This document shows positions 45,446 through 54,251 of a stretch of 64,000 nucleotides of DNA, piece after piece. Position numbers and translations under genes: made by a program. Source of the stretch: Cryobacterium adonitolivorans (GTDB taxonomy: Bacteria; Actinomycetota; Actinomycetes; Actinomycetales; Microbacteriaceae); contig NZ_SOFL01000056.1 of assembly GCF_004402695.1 (NCBI RefSeq), positions 1-64,000 on the forward strand, read 5' to 3'. The notes beneath the pieces were generated by a model. That model saw only the letters and a program-made list of their open reading frames with translations. It was not told the DNA's origin and did no database searches. Position 1 is the first letter of the stretch. Each line of letters begins with the position of its first letter.

Positions 45446-48334
45446 ATGATGCGGTTGGCCAGTCACGTCGGGGCGGCCGTCATCGGGGCCGTCGGAGTGG
45501 TCGTGCTCATCGGCTGGTACGTCGGCTTCGGAACGATCCCCGGGGCCATCGTCGGACTCTGGGCGGTCAAGCCGATGACCGCCGTGGCCTGCATTCTGGT
45601 CTCAGCTGCCGTGATGATGCTGGGCCGGCGCCGAGTCACCCTGGTCCTGGGTCTCGCCATTACCGCGATCGGTGCGCTCACCCTGGCCGAGTTCGTCTTC
45701 GGGGTACCGCTCGGCATCGACGAGCTCGGAATCGACTTCGACGGCCAATCCGCGCGTATGGCGCCGGCCACGGCGGTATCGCTGGTGCTGCTCGGGGCAT
45801 CCATCATTGCCAGTCGGCTCACCCGAGCCAGCGTGATGCTCGCACTCGCTCTCAGCGCGCTCACGATCAGCCTGATCGCGGCTCTCGGCTACGCCTACGG
45901 GGTCTCCACTCTCTACGCCATCGGCGGATTCACAAGCATGGCCCTGCCCACGGCGCTCGGGCTGGCGATCTTGTCGCTGTCGATCCTGCTGCAGCGTCCC
46001 GCCAACGGTCTGATCGCGCTGTTGCGGGACCCGGGCAGCGCGGGGCACCTGCTTCGCCCGGTCATTCCAGTTCTGTTCCTCGGCCCGTTCGTGCTGGGGC
46101 TTCTCGACCTGGCGGGCCGGGGCCTGGGCTGGTACGACACGCTGTTCGGTGTCACCATTATGATCGCGACCATGACAGTGCTCGGCACGGGGCTGGCCTG
46201 GATCGCGGCCCGTCGGCTGCGCACTCTTGATCGCCAGCGCGACGCCGCCATGCACGCCCTCGCCGACGCCAACCAGACCCTCGAGGTGACTGTCGACTCC
46301 CGCACCCGGCAGCTCGCGGAGACGGCCGACAAACTGCACACGCTGATTAAGATCGCACCGGTGGGCATCGTGCAGCTGGATGCCGCGGGCGGGCTCATCT
46401 CTGCCAACGACCAGTGGCTCGCACTCACCGGGCTCACGAAGCACCAGTCGCGGCGCGACGGCTGGGCCACGGCAATGCATCCCGAAGACGCCGACCGGGT
46501 TCGCCACGAATGGCAACAGTACGTCGCCGCCGGGGAGCCCTACGAGACGACCTTGCGAGTGCGCACTCCCGCCGGGCAGGTCAACTGGGTGCAGGTGAGC
46601 ACCGCCCCGATGACCGACGCGATGGGTGTGACCGGGCACCTGGCCAGCGTCACCGACGTGACCGCGCTGCGCGCTGCCGAAAACGCGGCGGCGGCGGCGA
46701 GTGCCCTCTTCGAGGCTGCCTTCGCGTCGTCGCCGCTCGGAACGGCCATTGTGTCGCTCCATGGAACGGTACTCGCGGCGAACAAGCGGCTCTTGGGCCT
46801 TGCCGGGCCGTTGAGCCCGGTGGTGAGCGAGCCCATCGAGGCGATCTTCATGCCGGCGAACGCCAGTGATGGCGCAGCGTCCGCGGCCGGCGGCGTTGAC
46901 GGTCCCACTGGCCGCCGCATGGACCGTCGGATGCGACGCGAGGACGGCGAGGAAACCTGGGTCAAGGTCAGCATCGCCGAGATTCACGAGGGCGAGCAGG
47001 CCGGCGGGTTCCTGTACCAGCTCGAGGACATCACCGCGCGGCGCCTGGCCGAAGCCCGGGTCGAGCACCTGGCTTTCCACGACCCGCTGACGAACCTGCC
47101 CAATCGCCTGCTGCTGCTCGACCGGCTGAACCAGGCTCTCCTCCAGGCGTCGCGTCGCGGTACGGCAATCGCCGTGCTGTTCATCGACCTCGACAAATTC
47201 AAATTCGTCAACGACAGCCTCGGCCATCACGCCGGCGACGCCGTCCTGATCCAGGTGGGAGCGCGGCTGCGCCAGCACGCCAGGGCGACCGATACGGTGT
47301 CCCGCATCGGCGGGGACGAATTCGTGGTCATCTGCCCGGATGTGGGCAGCAGCGGGGACGTGCACAAGATCGCCGCAACCCTCCAGATGGCAATCGCCGA
47401 GCCGATCCTGCTCGGCGAGCAGAGTGCATCCGTTGACGCCAGCATCGGTATCGCCTTCGGTCTCGGGTATGACGACGCCGAGTCGCTGCTGCGCAACGCG
47501 GATCAGGCGATGTACCTGGCGAAGGGGCGGGGCCGTGCCCGCTACGAAGTCTTCGACGACGACCTGCGCTACCGCATTCACCAGCGGCTCGACACTGAGC
47601 TGGCTCTGCGCGATGCCGTGGCCCTGGGCCAGATCGAGACGTGGTACCAGCCGATCGTGGACCTGCAGGAACACCGAGTCGTGGCCACCGAGGCCCTCGC
47701 GCGCTGGCGGCGGCCCGAGCGCGGGCTGGTCTCCCCGGCGGAGTTCATCGCGATTGCCGAAGAGGTCGGTCTGATCAAGGGGATCGGAACAACGGTGCTG
47801 AGCCAGGCCTGCCACGCGGCGACCGCCCTGGAGCGTGGCATGGCCGTCAGCGTCAACGTGTCGGCCCGGCAGTTCGTGCAGGATGACTTCGGTGCGGTCG
47901 TCCAGCGCGCGCTCAAAGACTCGGGTCTACCCCCCGACCAGCTCTGGCTGGAGCTCACCGAGAGCGCAGTGCTCGAGGCGATCGACTCGACCGCCCGGAC
48001 CTTCCAGGAGCTGCGAGCCCTCGGCGTGCGGCTCGCCATCGACGATTTCGGCACCGGCTACTCGTCGTTCACACACCTGCGCGCGTTCACCGTTGACCTG
48101 CTGAAGATCGACCTGTCGTTCATTCGCGACCTCGAACGGTCTGACCATGATCGGGCGATCGTGGAGGGCATCCTCCGACTGGCGGACTCTTTGAAGCTGG
48201 ATGTGGTGGCCGAGGGCATCGAGACCACCAAGCAGCGAGACCTCCTGCAGGGGATGGGCTGCCGTTACGGCCAGGGTTACCTCTTTTCGAAGCCGGCGCC
48301 CAGTGCGTCCCCCGCGGTCCTCTTTCGCACCTGA
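45446..48334 (+). CDS. Membrane PAS-GGDEF-EAL cyclic-di-GMP turnover protein
   Basis: A 962-residue bifunctional regulator. Residues 1-255 form about eight membrane helices. Two PAS-type sensor domains follow (about 290-410 and 420-540). The diguanylate cyclase domain has an intact GGDEF (RIGGDEF, about 622-626), and the phosphodiesterase domain has an intact EAL (TEALARW, about 749-751), NVSARQF and DDFGTGYSS. Both activities may therefore be possible. It lies upstream of the tethered paralogues and the type IV pilus cluster, so it may set the cyclic-di-GMP level for pilus activity. The ATG at 45446 or 45449 has GAGG upstream. Confidence 0.92.
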   Translation: MMRLASHVGAAVIGAVGVVVLIGWYVGFGTIPGAIVGLWAVKPMTAVACILVSAAVMMLGRRRVTLVLGLAITAIGALTLAEFVFGVPLGIDELGIDFDGQSARMAPATAVSLVLLGASIIASRLTRASVMLALALSALTISLIAALGYAYGVSTLYAIGGFTSMALPTALGLAILSLSILLQRPANGLIALLRDPGSAGHLLRPVIPVLFLGPFVLGLLDLAGRGLGWYDTLFGVTIMIATMTVLGTGLAWIAARRLRTLDRQRDAAMHALADANQTLEVTVDSRTRQLAETADKLHTLIKIAPVGIVQLDAAGGLISANDQWLALTGLTKHQSRRDGWATAMHPEDADRVRHEWQQYVAAGEPYETTLRVRTPAGQVNWVQVSTAPMTDAMGVTGHLASVTDVTALRAAENAAAAASALFEAAFASSPLGTAIVSLHGTVLAANKRLLGLAGPLSPVVSEPIEAIFMPANASDGAASAAGGVDGPTGRRMDRRMRREDGEETWVKVSIAEIHEGEQAGGFLYQLEDITARRLAEARVEHLAFHDPLTNLPNRLLLLDRLNQALLQASRRGTAIAVLFIDLDKFKFVNDSLGHHAGDAVLIQVGARLRQHARATDTVSRIGGDEFVVICPDVGSSGDVHKIAATLQMAIAEPILLGEQSASVDASIGIAFGLGYDDAESLLRNADQAMYLAKGRGRARYEVFDDDLRYRIHQRLDTELALRDAVALGQIETWYQPIVDLQEHRVVATEALARWRRPERGLVSPAEFIAIAEEVGLIKGIGTTVLSQACHAATALERGMAVSVNVSARQFVQDDFGAVVQRALKDSGLPPDQLWLELTESAVLEAIDSTARTFQELRALGVRLAIDDFGTGYSSFTHLRAFTVDLLKIDLSFIRDLERSDHDRAIVEGILRLADSLKLDVVAEGIETTKQRDLLQGMGCRYGQGYLFSKPAPSASPAVLFRT

Positions 48335-48387
48335 CCCGCGACCTCGAGATCCCGCGGTCGGCCAGTAGCGCTGCGCAGCCGTCGGAC

Positions 48388-48393
48388 TATGCT
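48388..48393 (+). promoter_or_regulatory. -10 box before tethered paralogue 1
   Basis: TATGCT in CTATGCTGTGCG; the same 12 bases occur at 50063-50074 before paralogue 3. Confidence 0.5.
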
Positions 48394-48419
48394 GTGCGAT
48401 AACCGCGAGGAAGTCACTC

Positions 48420-49127
48420 ATGGGCGCTGCGCCAACACCGGCACCCCCTCCGGCGAAACGCCGGCTGTGGGTGATCATCGGGGTGCTCGCTGCCGTACTC
48501 GCAGTCTCGGCAATCCTCGTCGGAGTGTTCTGGCCACGCGGAGGCGTCAACCCGGTCGCCACCGAAGCGGCCCGGCCCACGCCGTCCGCGACCGTAGCGC
48601 CCACCACACCGGTCCCCGGCACCGGAGCCGGTGCAACCCCCGCCCCGGGCAGTTCGGCAGCCCCTGGCACGCCGCAGCCGGCATCCTGCGACGACTTGTA
48701 CAGCGCCGAGATGGTTGCCGCGTTCGGCAGAATGGAACTCAACCCGGCGTGGCTGGACGAGCTCGACAACGACATGAAGATCGGCGAGGATGACCCCGTG
48801 CAGCAGGGGGTCATCGATGCGAATGACTCCCTCCTGTGCCAGTGGGGGATGCCCGAGGGGCCGTCCGGAGCCGGCGTCTCCACCGTCGTGGTGTGGGTGG
48901 ACGCCGAAGACAGCGCCACGATCCAGGCCCATCTGGCCGACCGTGGCGACAGTTGCTCCGAACAACAGGGCGGGCTGCGTTGCACCACGGAGGGCTCGAA
49001 CGACGAGGGCTACTTCGGCGAGTCGCACTTCCTGCGCGACGGAATCTGGGTGGCGACGGAGTACTCGAATGCCGGTCCTGAGGGATACACGCTCGACATC
49101 GTGAACAACCTCTGGCCAGAGGGCTGA
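48420..49127 (+). CDS. Membrane-tethered four-cysteine protein, paralogue 1
   Basis: A 235-residue protein of a family I do not recognise. A basic N-terminus precedes one membrane helix (16-37). A Pro/Thr/Ala/Gly linker (45-88) leads to an extracytoplasmic domain (about 89-235). The domain has Cys90, 140, 179 and 188, probably two disulphides, and the conserved GESHFLRDGIWVATEYSNAG near its end. It shares layout and cysteine spacing with the two following genes. SD GAGGAAG precedes the ATG at 48420. Confidence 0.75.
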   Translation: MGAAPTPAPPPAKRRLWVIIGVLAAVLAVSAILVGVFWPRGGVNPVATEAARPTPSATVAPTTPVPGTGAGATPAPGSSAAPGTPQPASCDDLYSAEMVAAFGRMELNPAWLDELDNDMKIGEDDPVQQGVIDANDSLLCQWGMPEGPSGAGVSTVVVWVDAEDSATIQAHLADRGDSCSEQQGGLRCTTEGSNDEGYFGESHFLRDGIWVATEYSNAGPEGYTLDIVNNLWPEG

Positions 49128-49134
49128 CCTACGT

Positions 49135-49188
49135 CGTTGGTCGAGATTGTCGAGGCACGTCACCAGGTTTCGACAAGCTCAACCAGCG
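49135..49188. repeat. Inverted pair of family D repeats
   Basis: CGTTGGTCGAGATTGTCGAG (49135-49154) and GGTTTCGACAAGCTCAACCA (49166-49185) are complementary and can form a long hairpin just after paralogue 1. Confidence 0.8.
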
Positions 49189-49302
49189 AGGAGCCACCGT
49201 GTGACAGACAGTGCGGACTAGGTCGCGCAACAAGGAGTCATGAACACACGGTGGCTCGCAACCCATGATGCCCCGCATCGGGCCCGGGGGCAAACACCCA
49301 GC

Positions 49303-49308
49303 TAGGCT
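49303..49308 (+). promoter_or_regulatory. -10 box before tethered paralogue 2
   Basis: TAGGCT, 29 nt before the ATG at 49338; GAGGGGG follows as ribosome-binding site. Confidence 0.45.
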
Positions 49309-49337
49309 GGGGGAAATTCTCTGAGGGGGTCACCGCC

Positions 49338-50036
49338 ATGGGTGCTGCAACGTTGCCGACTGGTTCACCGTCTCGCCGCCCGCTGTGGTTCGCCCTCGGC
49401 GCGGTCGGCGTGCTGTTGGTTGTGGCCCTGATCGTGGTGCTCGTGGTCTGGCGTGGGGGAGCGGGCACGCCGTCTGGCAGCGACACCCTGCCGGGCACTC
49501 GCCCCACGCCGTCCGCGACGGCCGAGCCGCTCGCCGTTGCCAGCGCCGCCCCCACCGCGAGCGCGCCAGCCGGCCCGCACCCGGCGACCTGTGAGGCGAT
49601 TTACAGCCCGGCCATGATGGCGACCTTCAGCGAGACCCGCTCGCTCAACCCGTCCTGGTCCTCCGATCCGCAGGCCGCAATGCAGGCCGGAACTCAAGAC
49701 TCCGAGCTGGCCAGCATGATTCAAAGCGCCGAACACCTCACGTGCATCTGGGGCAGCGAGGGCGGCGGCTCCGACAGCGGACTCACCACCAACGTGGTCT
49801 TCGTCACCCCCGAACAGTCCGAGGCGGCCCACCAGCGCCTGAACGCTCTCGGCCAGAGCTGCTACGAAGAGCTCGGCGGCATCCGGTGTGTCATGGAGTC
49901 GACCACCGAGGGCGAAGGCACCTCCGGAGAGTCGCACTTTCTGCGCGACGGCATCTGGCTGGCCACCCACTACGTGAACGCGGGCCCGGATGGCTACACT
50001 CACGACATGGTCGGAACGGTCTGGGCCGGCGCCTAA
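49338..50036 (+). CDS. Membrane-tethered four-cysteine protein, paralogue 2
   Basis: A 232-residue paralogue of the preceding protein. The membrane helix is at about 17-38, a Ser/Thr/Pro/Ala linker at 42-82, and the outer domain has Cys85, 136, 175 and 184. The spacing between the last three cysteines (39 and 9 residues) is the same as in the other two copies. The shared ends are CYEELGGIRCVMEST and GESHFLRDGIWLATHYVNAG. It has its own TAGGCT box and ribosome-binding site, so each copy may be transcribed separately. Confidence 0.75.
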   Translation: MGAATLPTGSPSRRPLWFALGAVGVLLVVALIVVLVVWRGGAGTPSGSDTLPGTRPTPSATAEPLAVASAAPTASAPAGPHPATCEAIYSPAMMATFSETRSLNPSWSSDPQAAMQAGTQDSELASMIQSAEHLTCIWGSEGGGSDSGLTTNVVFVTPEQSEAAHQRLNALGQSCYEELGGIRCVMESTTEGEGTSGESHFLRDGIWLATHYVNAGPDGYTHDMVGTVWAGA

Positions 50037-50063
50037 CCAGCACCTGCCTCGCCCGGTCCGGGC

Positions 50064-50069
50064 TATGCT
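50064..50069 (+). promoter_or_regulatory. -10 box before tethered paralogue 3
   Basis: TATGCT within CTATGCTGTGCG, matching the paralogue 1 promoter. Confidence 0.45.
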
Positions 50070-50111
50070 GTGCGCAAAATCCTCCGGGAGGATCGCGCTC
50101 AGGGAGGCCGC

Positions 50112-50792
50112 ATGTCCGATCACGGAACACCGACGATCACGCCCGGCCGCCAGTGGGTGCTGCTGATCCTGGGCGGCATCGTGACCGTATTCGTCGTGGC
50201 GGCCGCGGTGTGGGTAGTCTCCATGCCCTGGCCGGCGAGCACCCCCGAGGTCAGCCCGGCCGGCCGGCCGGCACCCGCCGCGCCGCCGGCTGCGGTCCCG
50301 GTCGCCGCGCCCACCGCCTCGCTCGCGCCAGGCACGCCCAAACCGGCCTCGTGCGAGGAGATCTACAGCCCCGCGATGGTCGGCGCGTTCGCCGACCAGG
50401 TGCTCAACCCGGCCTGGACCACCGAGCCCGCCGCCGACGTGCGCGACGGCGCCGACGACCCCGAGCTGCTCGCGATCATCAATGCCAGCGAGCACCTCAG
50501 CTGCCGATGGGTCAGTGCCGCCGGGGCGTCCGGCAGCGGTGTGTCCACGAACGTCGTGTGGGTGACCGCGGAACAGACCGCCGCCGTCGACGCGCGCCTC
50601 CGCGCTCTGGGCATGGAATGCTACGAAGAGCTCGAGGGGCTCCGCTGCATCACCGAGACCTCCACCGACACCGACAACTTCGGCCAGTCGCATTTCCTGC
50701 GAGGCGGCATCTGGCTGGCCACCGTGTGGGTGAATGCCGGCCCTGATGGCTACACCCACGACATGGTCGGCACCATCTGGGCCGGCGCCTGA
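50112..50792 (+). CDS. Membrane-tethered four-cysteine protein, paralogue 3
   Basis: A 226-residue third copy. The membrane helix is at about 15-37, a Pro/Ala-rich linker at 42-78, and the outer domain has Cys81, 131, 170 and 179. It is closest to paralogue 2, sharing SCEEIYSPAMVGAF-like and PDGYTHDMVGTIWAGA-like ends. The ATG at 50112 has AGGGAGG upstream. The trio ends 254 bp before pilB. A role in sensing, adhesion or binding at the cell surface is possible but unproven. Confidence 0.75.
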   Translation: MSDHGTPTITPGRQWVLLILGGIVTVFVVAAAVWVVSMPWPASTPEVSPAGRPAPAAPPAAVPVAAPTASLAPGTPKPASCEEIYSPAMVGAFADQVLNPAWTTEPAADVRDGADDPELLAIINASEHLSCRWVSAAGASGSGVSTNVVWVTAEQTAAVDARLRALGMECYEELEGLRCITETSTDTDNFGQSHFLRGGIWLATVWVNAGPDGYTHDMVGTIWAGA

Positions 50793-51046
50793 CCAGCTGA
50801 ACGCCCGCCGCCCACGCCCAAAGCCTCTGGATTGCCCGTATCTGGCGCCCCAGCCACTAAGGTACAGATAGGCCTCGACCCCCTGGTTCGCACCGGGAGG
50901 GCTGGCCAATGCCCTGGCCCCCGAAGGTGGTTCTCGCCACCCGAATCGGTCCGGGATAGCGTGATTCGTCATCTCATTCGGGCGCTGGTTCACCAGCTGC
51001 GTGCGCTCCGTTTCCTCGCAGCTAAAGCCCGGATGGGGAGGTTCTC

Positions 51047-52723
51047 ATGGCGACTCTCACTGAGATTCTGATCCTGCACGGCCTACTGCCGATCGAGGTT
51101 CTGGACACCCTCCTGGCGGGCGACCCGGCCGACGAGTCCGCGGTGCGCGCCCTCGTTGACAAGGGCGTCATCACCGAGGTGCAGTTCGCCAAGGCCCGGG
51201 CCGCGCAGGCAAACCTTCCCTTCGTCGAACTCGCCGACTACCCCGTCGACCGCCTGGCCGTTGCGCTCGTGCCGGTCGGGGTCTGCCGGCGGCACGAGGT
51301 GTTGCCGGTGCTCATCGACGGCAACCGCCTGGTGCTGGCCATGGTCGACCCCGGAAACGTCTTCGCCGTCGACGATGTGCGCGAGGCGTCCGGGATGCGT
51401 GTCGCCCAGGTCGTCGCCGAGCGCTCCGATCTGCTCGCCGCCATCAGCCGTTACCACCGGGCCGATGGCGAACTCAGCGACCTCACCTCCACCCTCGAAG
51501 AAGAGAACGCCGCTGCTGCTGCCGAAAGCGCCTCCTTCGGCGTCTCCGATGCGGGAGACGACGATGCCCCGATCGTACGGTTCGTGAACCTGCTCGTCAG
51601 CCAGGCCATCCAGGACCTCGCGTCCGACATCCACATCGAACCCGGCGAGCACAGCCTGCGGGTGCGCTACCGCATCGACGGGGTGCTGCACGAGATGCAG
51701 ACCGCACCCAAGAGCATCCAAAACGGTGTCATTTCCAGGCTCAAGATCATGAGCGACATCGACATTGCCGAACGCCGCAAACCCCAGGACGGCCGTATGA
51801 CGGTGCGGCACGCGGGCCGGCAAATCGACCTGCGCGTGGCGACGCTGCCCACGGTGTGGGGCGAAAAGGTCGTCATGCGAATTCTCGACAACTCCAGCAC
51901 GACCCTTGATGTGCGGGCGTTGGCGCTGCTCGAGCGTAACTTCGAGGCCTACAAGACCGCATACTCCAAGCCCTACGGCATGATCCTGATCACCGGCCCC
52001 ACCGGCTCGGGCAAGTCCACAACCTTGTACACCACCCTCGGTGCGGTCGCCCGCCCCGAGATCAACGTGATCACCGTCGAAGACCCGGTGGAGTACCGCA
52101 TGGCGGGCATCAACCAGGTTCAGGTCAACGTGAAGGCCGGCCTTACCTTCGCCAACGCGCTGCGTTCCATCCTGCGCAGCGACCCGGATGTGGTGCTGCT
52201 GGGTGAGATCCGCGACCACGAGACCGCGCAGATCGCCATCGAGGCCTCGCTCACCGGCCACCTTGTCTTGTCAACCCTGCACACCAACGACGCACCGAGC
52301 GCGATCACCCGGCTCACCGAAATGGGCATCGAACCATTCCTGGTCGGCTCCGCCCTCGACTGTGTGGTCGCCCAACGACTGGCCCGGCGTCTGTGCGACA
52401 AGTGCAAGGCGCCGTCCGTGTTGACCGCCGAAGGCCTGACCCGGTTGCGCTTCGCGTTCGACCCGGAGCTGCCGTTGCCGACGATCTACGAGCCCGTCGG
52501 CTGCACCCACTGCTCAAAAACCGGCTACCGCGGCCGACTTGCCGTGCATGAAGTCATGACGGTGACCGAGGAGATCGAGCGGCTCGCCGTCGCTCGCGCA
52601 TCCAGTGCTGAGATCGCCCGCGTCGCGCGCGACCAGGGCATGATCACCCTCCGCGAAGACGGCTGGGCGAAAGCCCGCCTGGGTTTGACATCGATCGAAG
52701 AAATCTTGCGAGTGGTCGCGTAG
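51047..52723 (+). CDS. pilB: Type IV pilus assembly (extension) ATPase PilB
   Basis: A 558-residue secretion ATPase that powers pilin polymerisation. Residues 1-145 form the N-terminal T2SSE/MshEN-like region. The ATPase core has Walker A GPTGSGKST (about 317-325), the Asp-box VITVEDPVEY, Walker B DPDVVLLGEIRD, and His-box LSTLHTNDAP. The tetracysteine zinc motif, characteristic of PilB and absent from PilT, is CDKC (450, 453) and CTHC (486, 489). GGGGAGG precedes the ATG. First gene of the pilus cluster. Some MshEN domains bind cyclic-di-GMP; whether this one does is not visible. Confidence 0.95.
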   Translation: MATLTEILILHGLLPIEVLDTLLAGDPADESAVRALVDKGVITEVQFAKARAAQANLPFVELADYPVDRLAVALVPVGVCRRHEVLPVLIDGNRLVLAMVDPGNVFAVDDVREASGMRVAQVVAERSDLLAAISRYHRADGELSDLTSTLEEENAAAAAESASFGVSDAGDDDAPIVRFVNLLVSQAIQDLASDIHIEPGEHSLRVRYRIDGVLHEMQTAPKSIQNGVISRLKIMSDIDIAERRKPQDGRMTVRHAGRQIDLRVATLPTVWGEKVVMRILDNSSTTLDVRALALLERNFEAYKTAYSKPYGMILITGPTGSGKSTTLYTTLGAVARPEINVITVEDPVEYRMAGINQVQVNVKAGLTFANALRSILRSDPDVVLLGEIRDHETAQIAIEASLTGHLVLSTLHTNDAPSAITRLTEMGIEPFLVGSALDCVVAQRLARRLCDKCKAPSVLTAEGLTRLRFAFDPELPLPTIYEPVGCTHCSKTGYRGRLAVHEVMTVTEEIERLAVARASSAEIARVARDQGMITLREDGWAKARLGLTSIEEILRVVA

Positions 52724-52742
52724 TGCAAAAGGGGACACCAAC

Positions 52743-54251
52743 ATGAGCCAGCCCATCTACGACATTCCGGTGACCCCGCCGCAGCGTCCGAACGGCGACG
52801 AGGAAGCCAGCGCCGACCCGGCGGCCCCCGCCACCGAGCCGGAGCCGTGGTATCTCCAGGACCCGTCAGATTCCCCTGCCGCCGGCTCAGCGCCCTTCGT
52901 CTCCAAGTACGACCTGCCAGCGGAAGTCGTGACAGTGTCGCCGACACACGCTGAACCGACCCGGTCGGGCGAGGACACCCGGCCTGACCTCACCCGCTCG
53001 GCGCTGGACGGGGCGGAGCAGGTCCGGGTGCTCCGGCCTCGGTCGGAGGGCGCCGACCCCGTTCGCCCTCGGCGCGCCCAGCGCACGGAGGAGCCCGCGG
53101 GCGTCGATCAGGACCTTCTGGATGCCCTACAGGAGGTGCTCGACCTCAACGGCTCCGACCTGCATATCACTGTGGGCGCCCCGCCCAACCTCCGCGTGAA
53201 CGGCAGCCTGCGCCCGCTCGACAATTCGACTCGCTGGATGTTCGACAAGGTATCGAGCGCCCTGCTCAGCATTCTCACCCCTGCGCAGCACATGGAGTTC
53301 GAGCGGGAATTGGAGCTCGACTTCGCGTATACCGCCAACGGCGCCCGCTTCCGGGTCAACTACTACCAGCAGCGTGGCTCGATCGGCGCCGCATTCCGGC
53401 TCATCCCGCGGGACATCAAGCCGCTCAAGGAGCTGGGTATGCCCGAGTCGGTGGCCCGCTTCGCTGCGATGCCGCGCGGGCTGGTGCTCGTCACCGGTCC
53501 GACCGGGTCGGGCAAGTCCACCACCCTGGCCGCGCTTGTCGACGAGGTGAACCGCACCCGCGCCGACCACATCGTCACCGTGGAAGATCCGATCGAGTTT
53601 CTGCACAAGCACCGGATGTCCCTGGTGAACCAGCGTGAGGTCGGTAGCGACACCAAGAGCTTCGCCGCAGCCCTGAAACACGTCCTCCGGCAAGACCCCG
53701 ACGTGATCCTGATCGGCGAGCTGCGTGACCTCGAGACCATCTCCGTTGCAATCACCGCGGCGGAGACGGGCCACCTCGTCTTCGCGACCCTGCACACCCA
53801 GAGTGCTCCACAGACCATCGACCGCATGATCGACGTCTTCCCGCCCCATCAGCAGGCCCAGGTGCGCTCCCAGCTGGCCGCGACGCTGCAGGGCGTTATC
53901 TGCCAGACCCTGGTGAAGCGAGTCGATGACGGCCGCGTGGTGGCCACTGAGGTCATGTTCGCCACTTCCGCAATCGCCAACCTCATCCGTGAGGGCAAGA
54001 CCTACCAAATCCCGTCAGCCATGCAGGCCGGCCGTGGCCTGGGCATGCACACCATGGACCAGCACCTGGCTGAACTCGTTGATGCAGGCCTCATCAGCCG
54101 CGAATCTGCGGAAGAGAAGGCACAGGACCTCGAGGGTCTCGCGCAACTCATCAGACGGGTCGATCCGGCGGCGACCGGTACTGCCGGTTCCCCGATGTCG
54201 ACGGACAATATTGACTTCGGCGACTCCTACTCCGCTGGTCGTGGCTTCTGA
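52743..54251 (+). CDS. pilT: Type IV pilus retraction ATPase PilT with long disordered N-terminus
   Basis: A 502-residue PilT. The retraction ATPase core begins at about residue 124 (LLDALQEVLDLNGSDLHI). It has Walker A GPTGSGKST (about 254-262), VTVEDPIEFLH, DPDVILIGELRD and the PilT C-terminal signature SAMQAGRGLGMHTMDQHL. The first ~120 residues are Pro/Glu/Ala/Arg-rich and look disordered, an extension not present in Gram-negative PilT. No zinc tetracysteine motif. The stop overlaps the pilC start by 1 nt (TGATG). Confidence 0.95.
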   Translation: MSQPIYDIPVTPPQRPNGDEEASADPAAPATEPEPWYLQDPSDSPAAGSAPFVSKYDLPAEVVTVSPTHAEPTRSGEDTRPDLTRSALDGAEQVRVLRPRSEGADPVRPRRAQRTEEPAGVDQDLLDALQEVLDLNGSDLHITVGAPPNLRVNGSLRPLDNSTRWMFDKVSSALLSILTPAQHMEFERELELDFAYTANGARFRVNYYQQRGSIGAAFRLIPRDIKPLKELGMPESVARFAAMPRGLVLVTGPTGSGKSTTLAALVDEVNRTRADHIVTVEDPIEFLHKHRMSLVNQREVGSDTKSFAAALKHVLRQDPDVILIGELRDLETISVAITAAETGHLVFATLHTQSAPQTIDRMIDVFPPHQQAQVRSQLAATLQGVICQTLVKRVDDGRVVATEVMFATSAIANLIREGKTYQIPSAMQAGRGLGMHTMDQHLAELVDAGLISRESAEEKAQDLEGLAQLIRRVDPAATGTAGSPMSTDNIDFGDSYSAGRGF

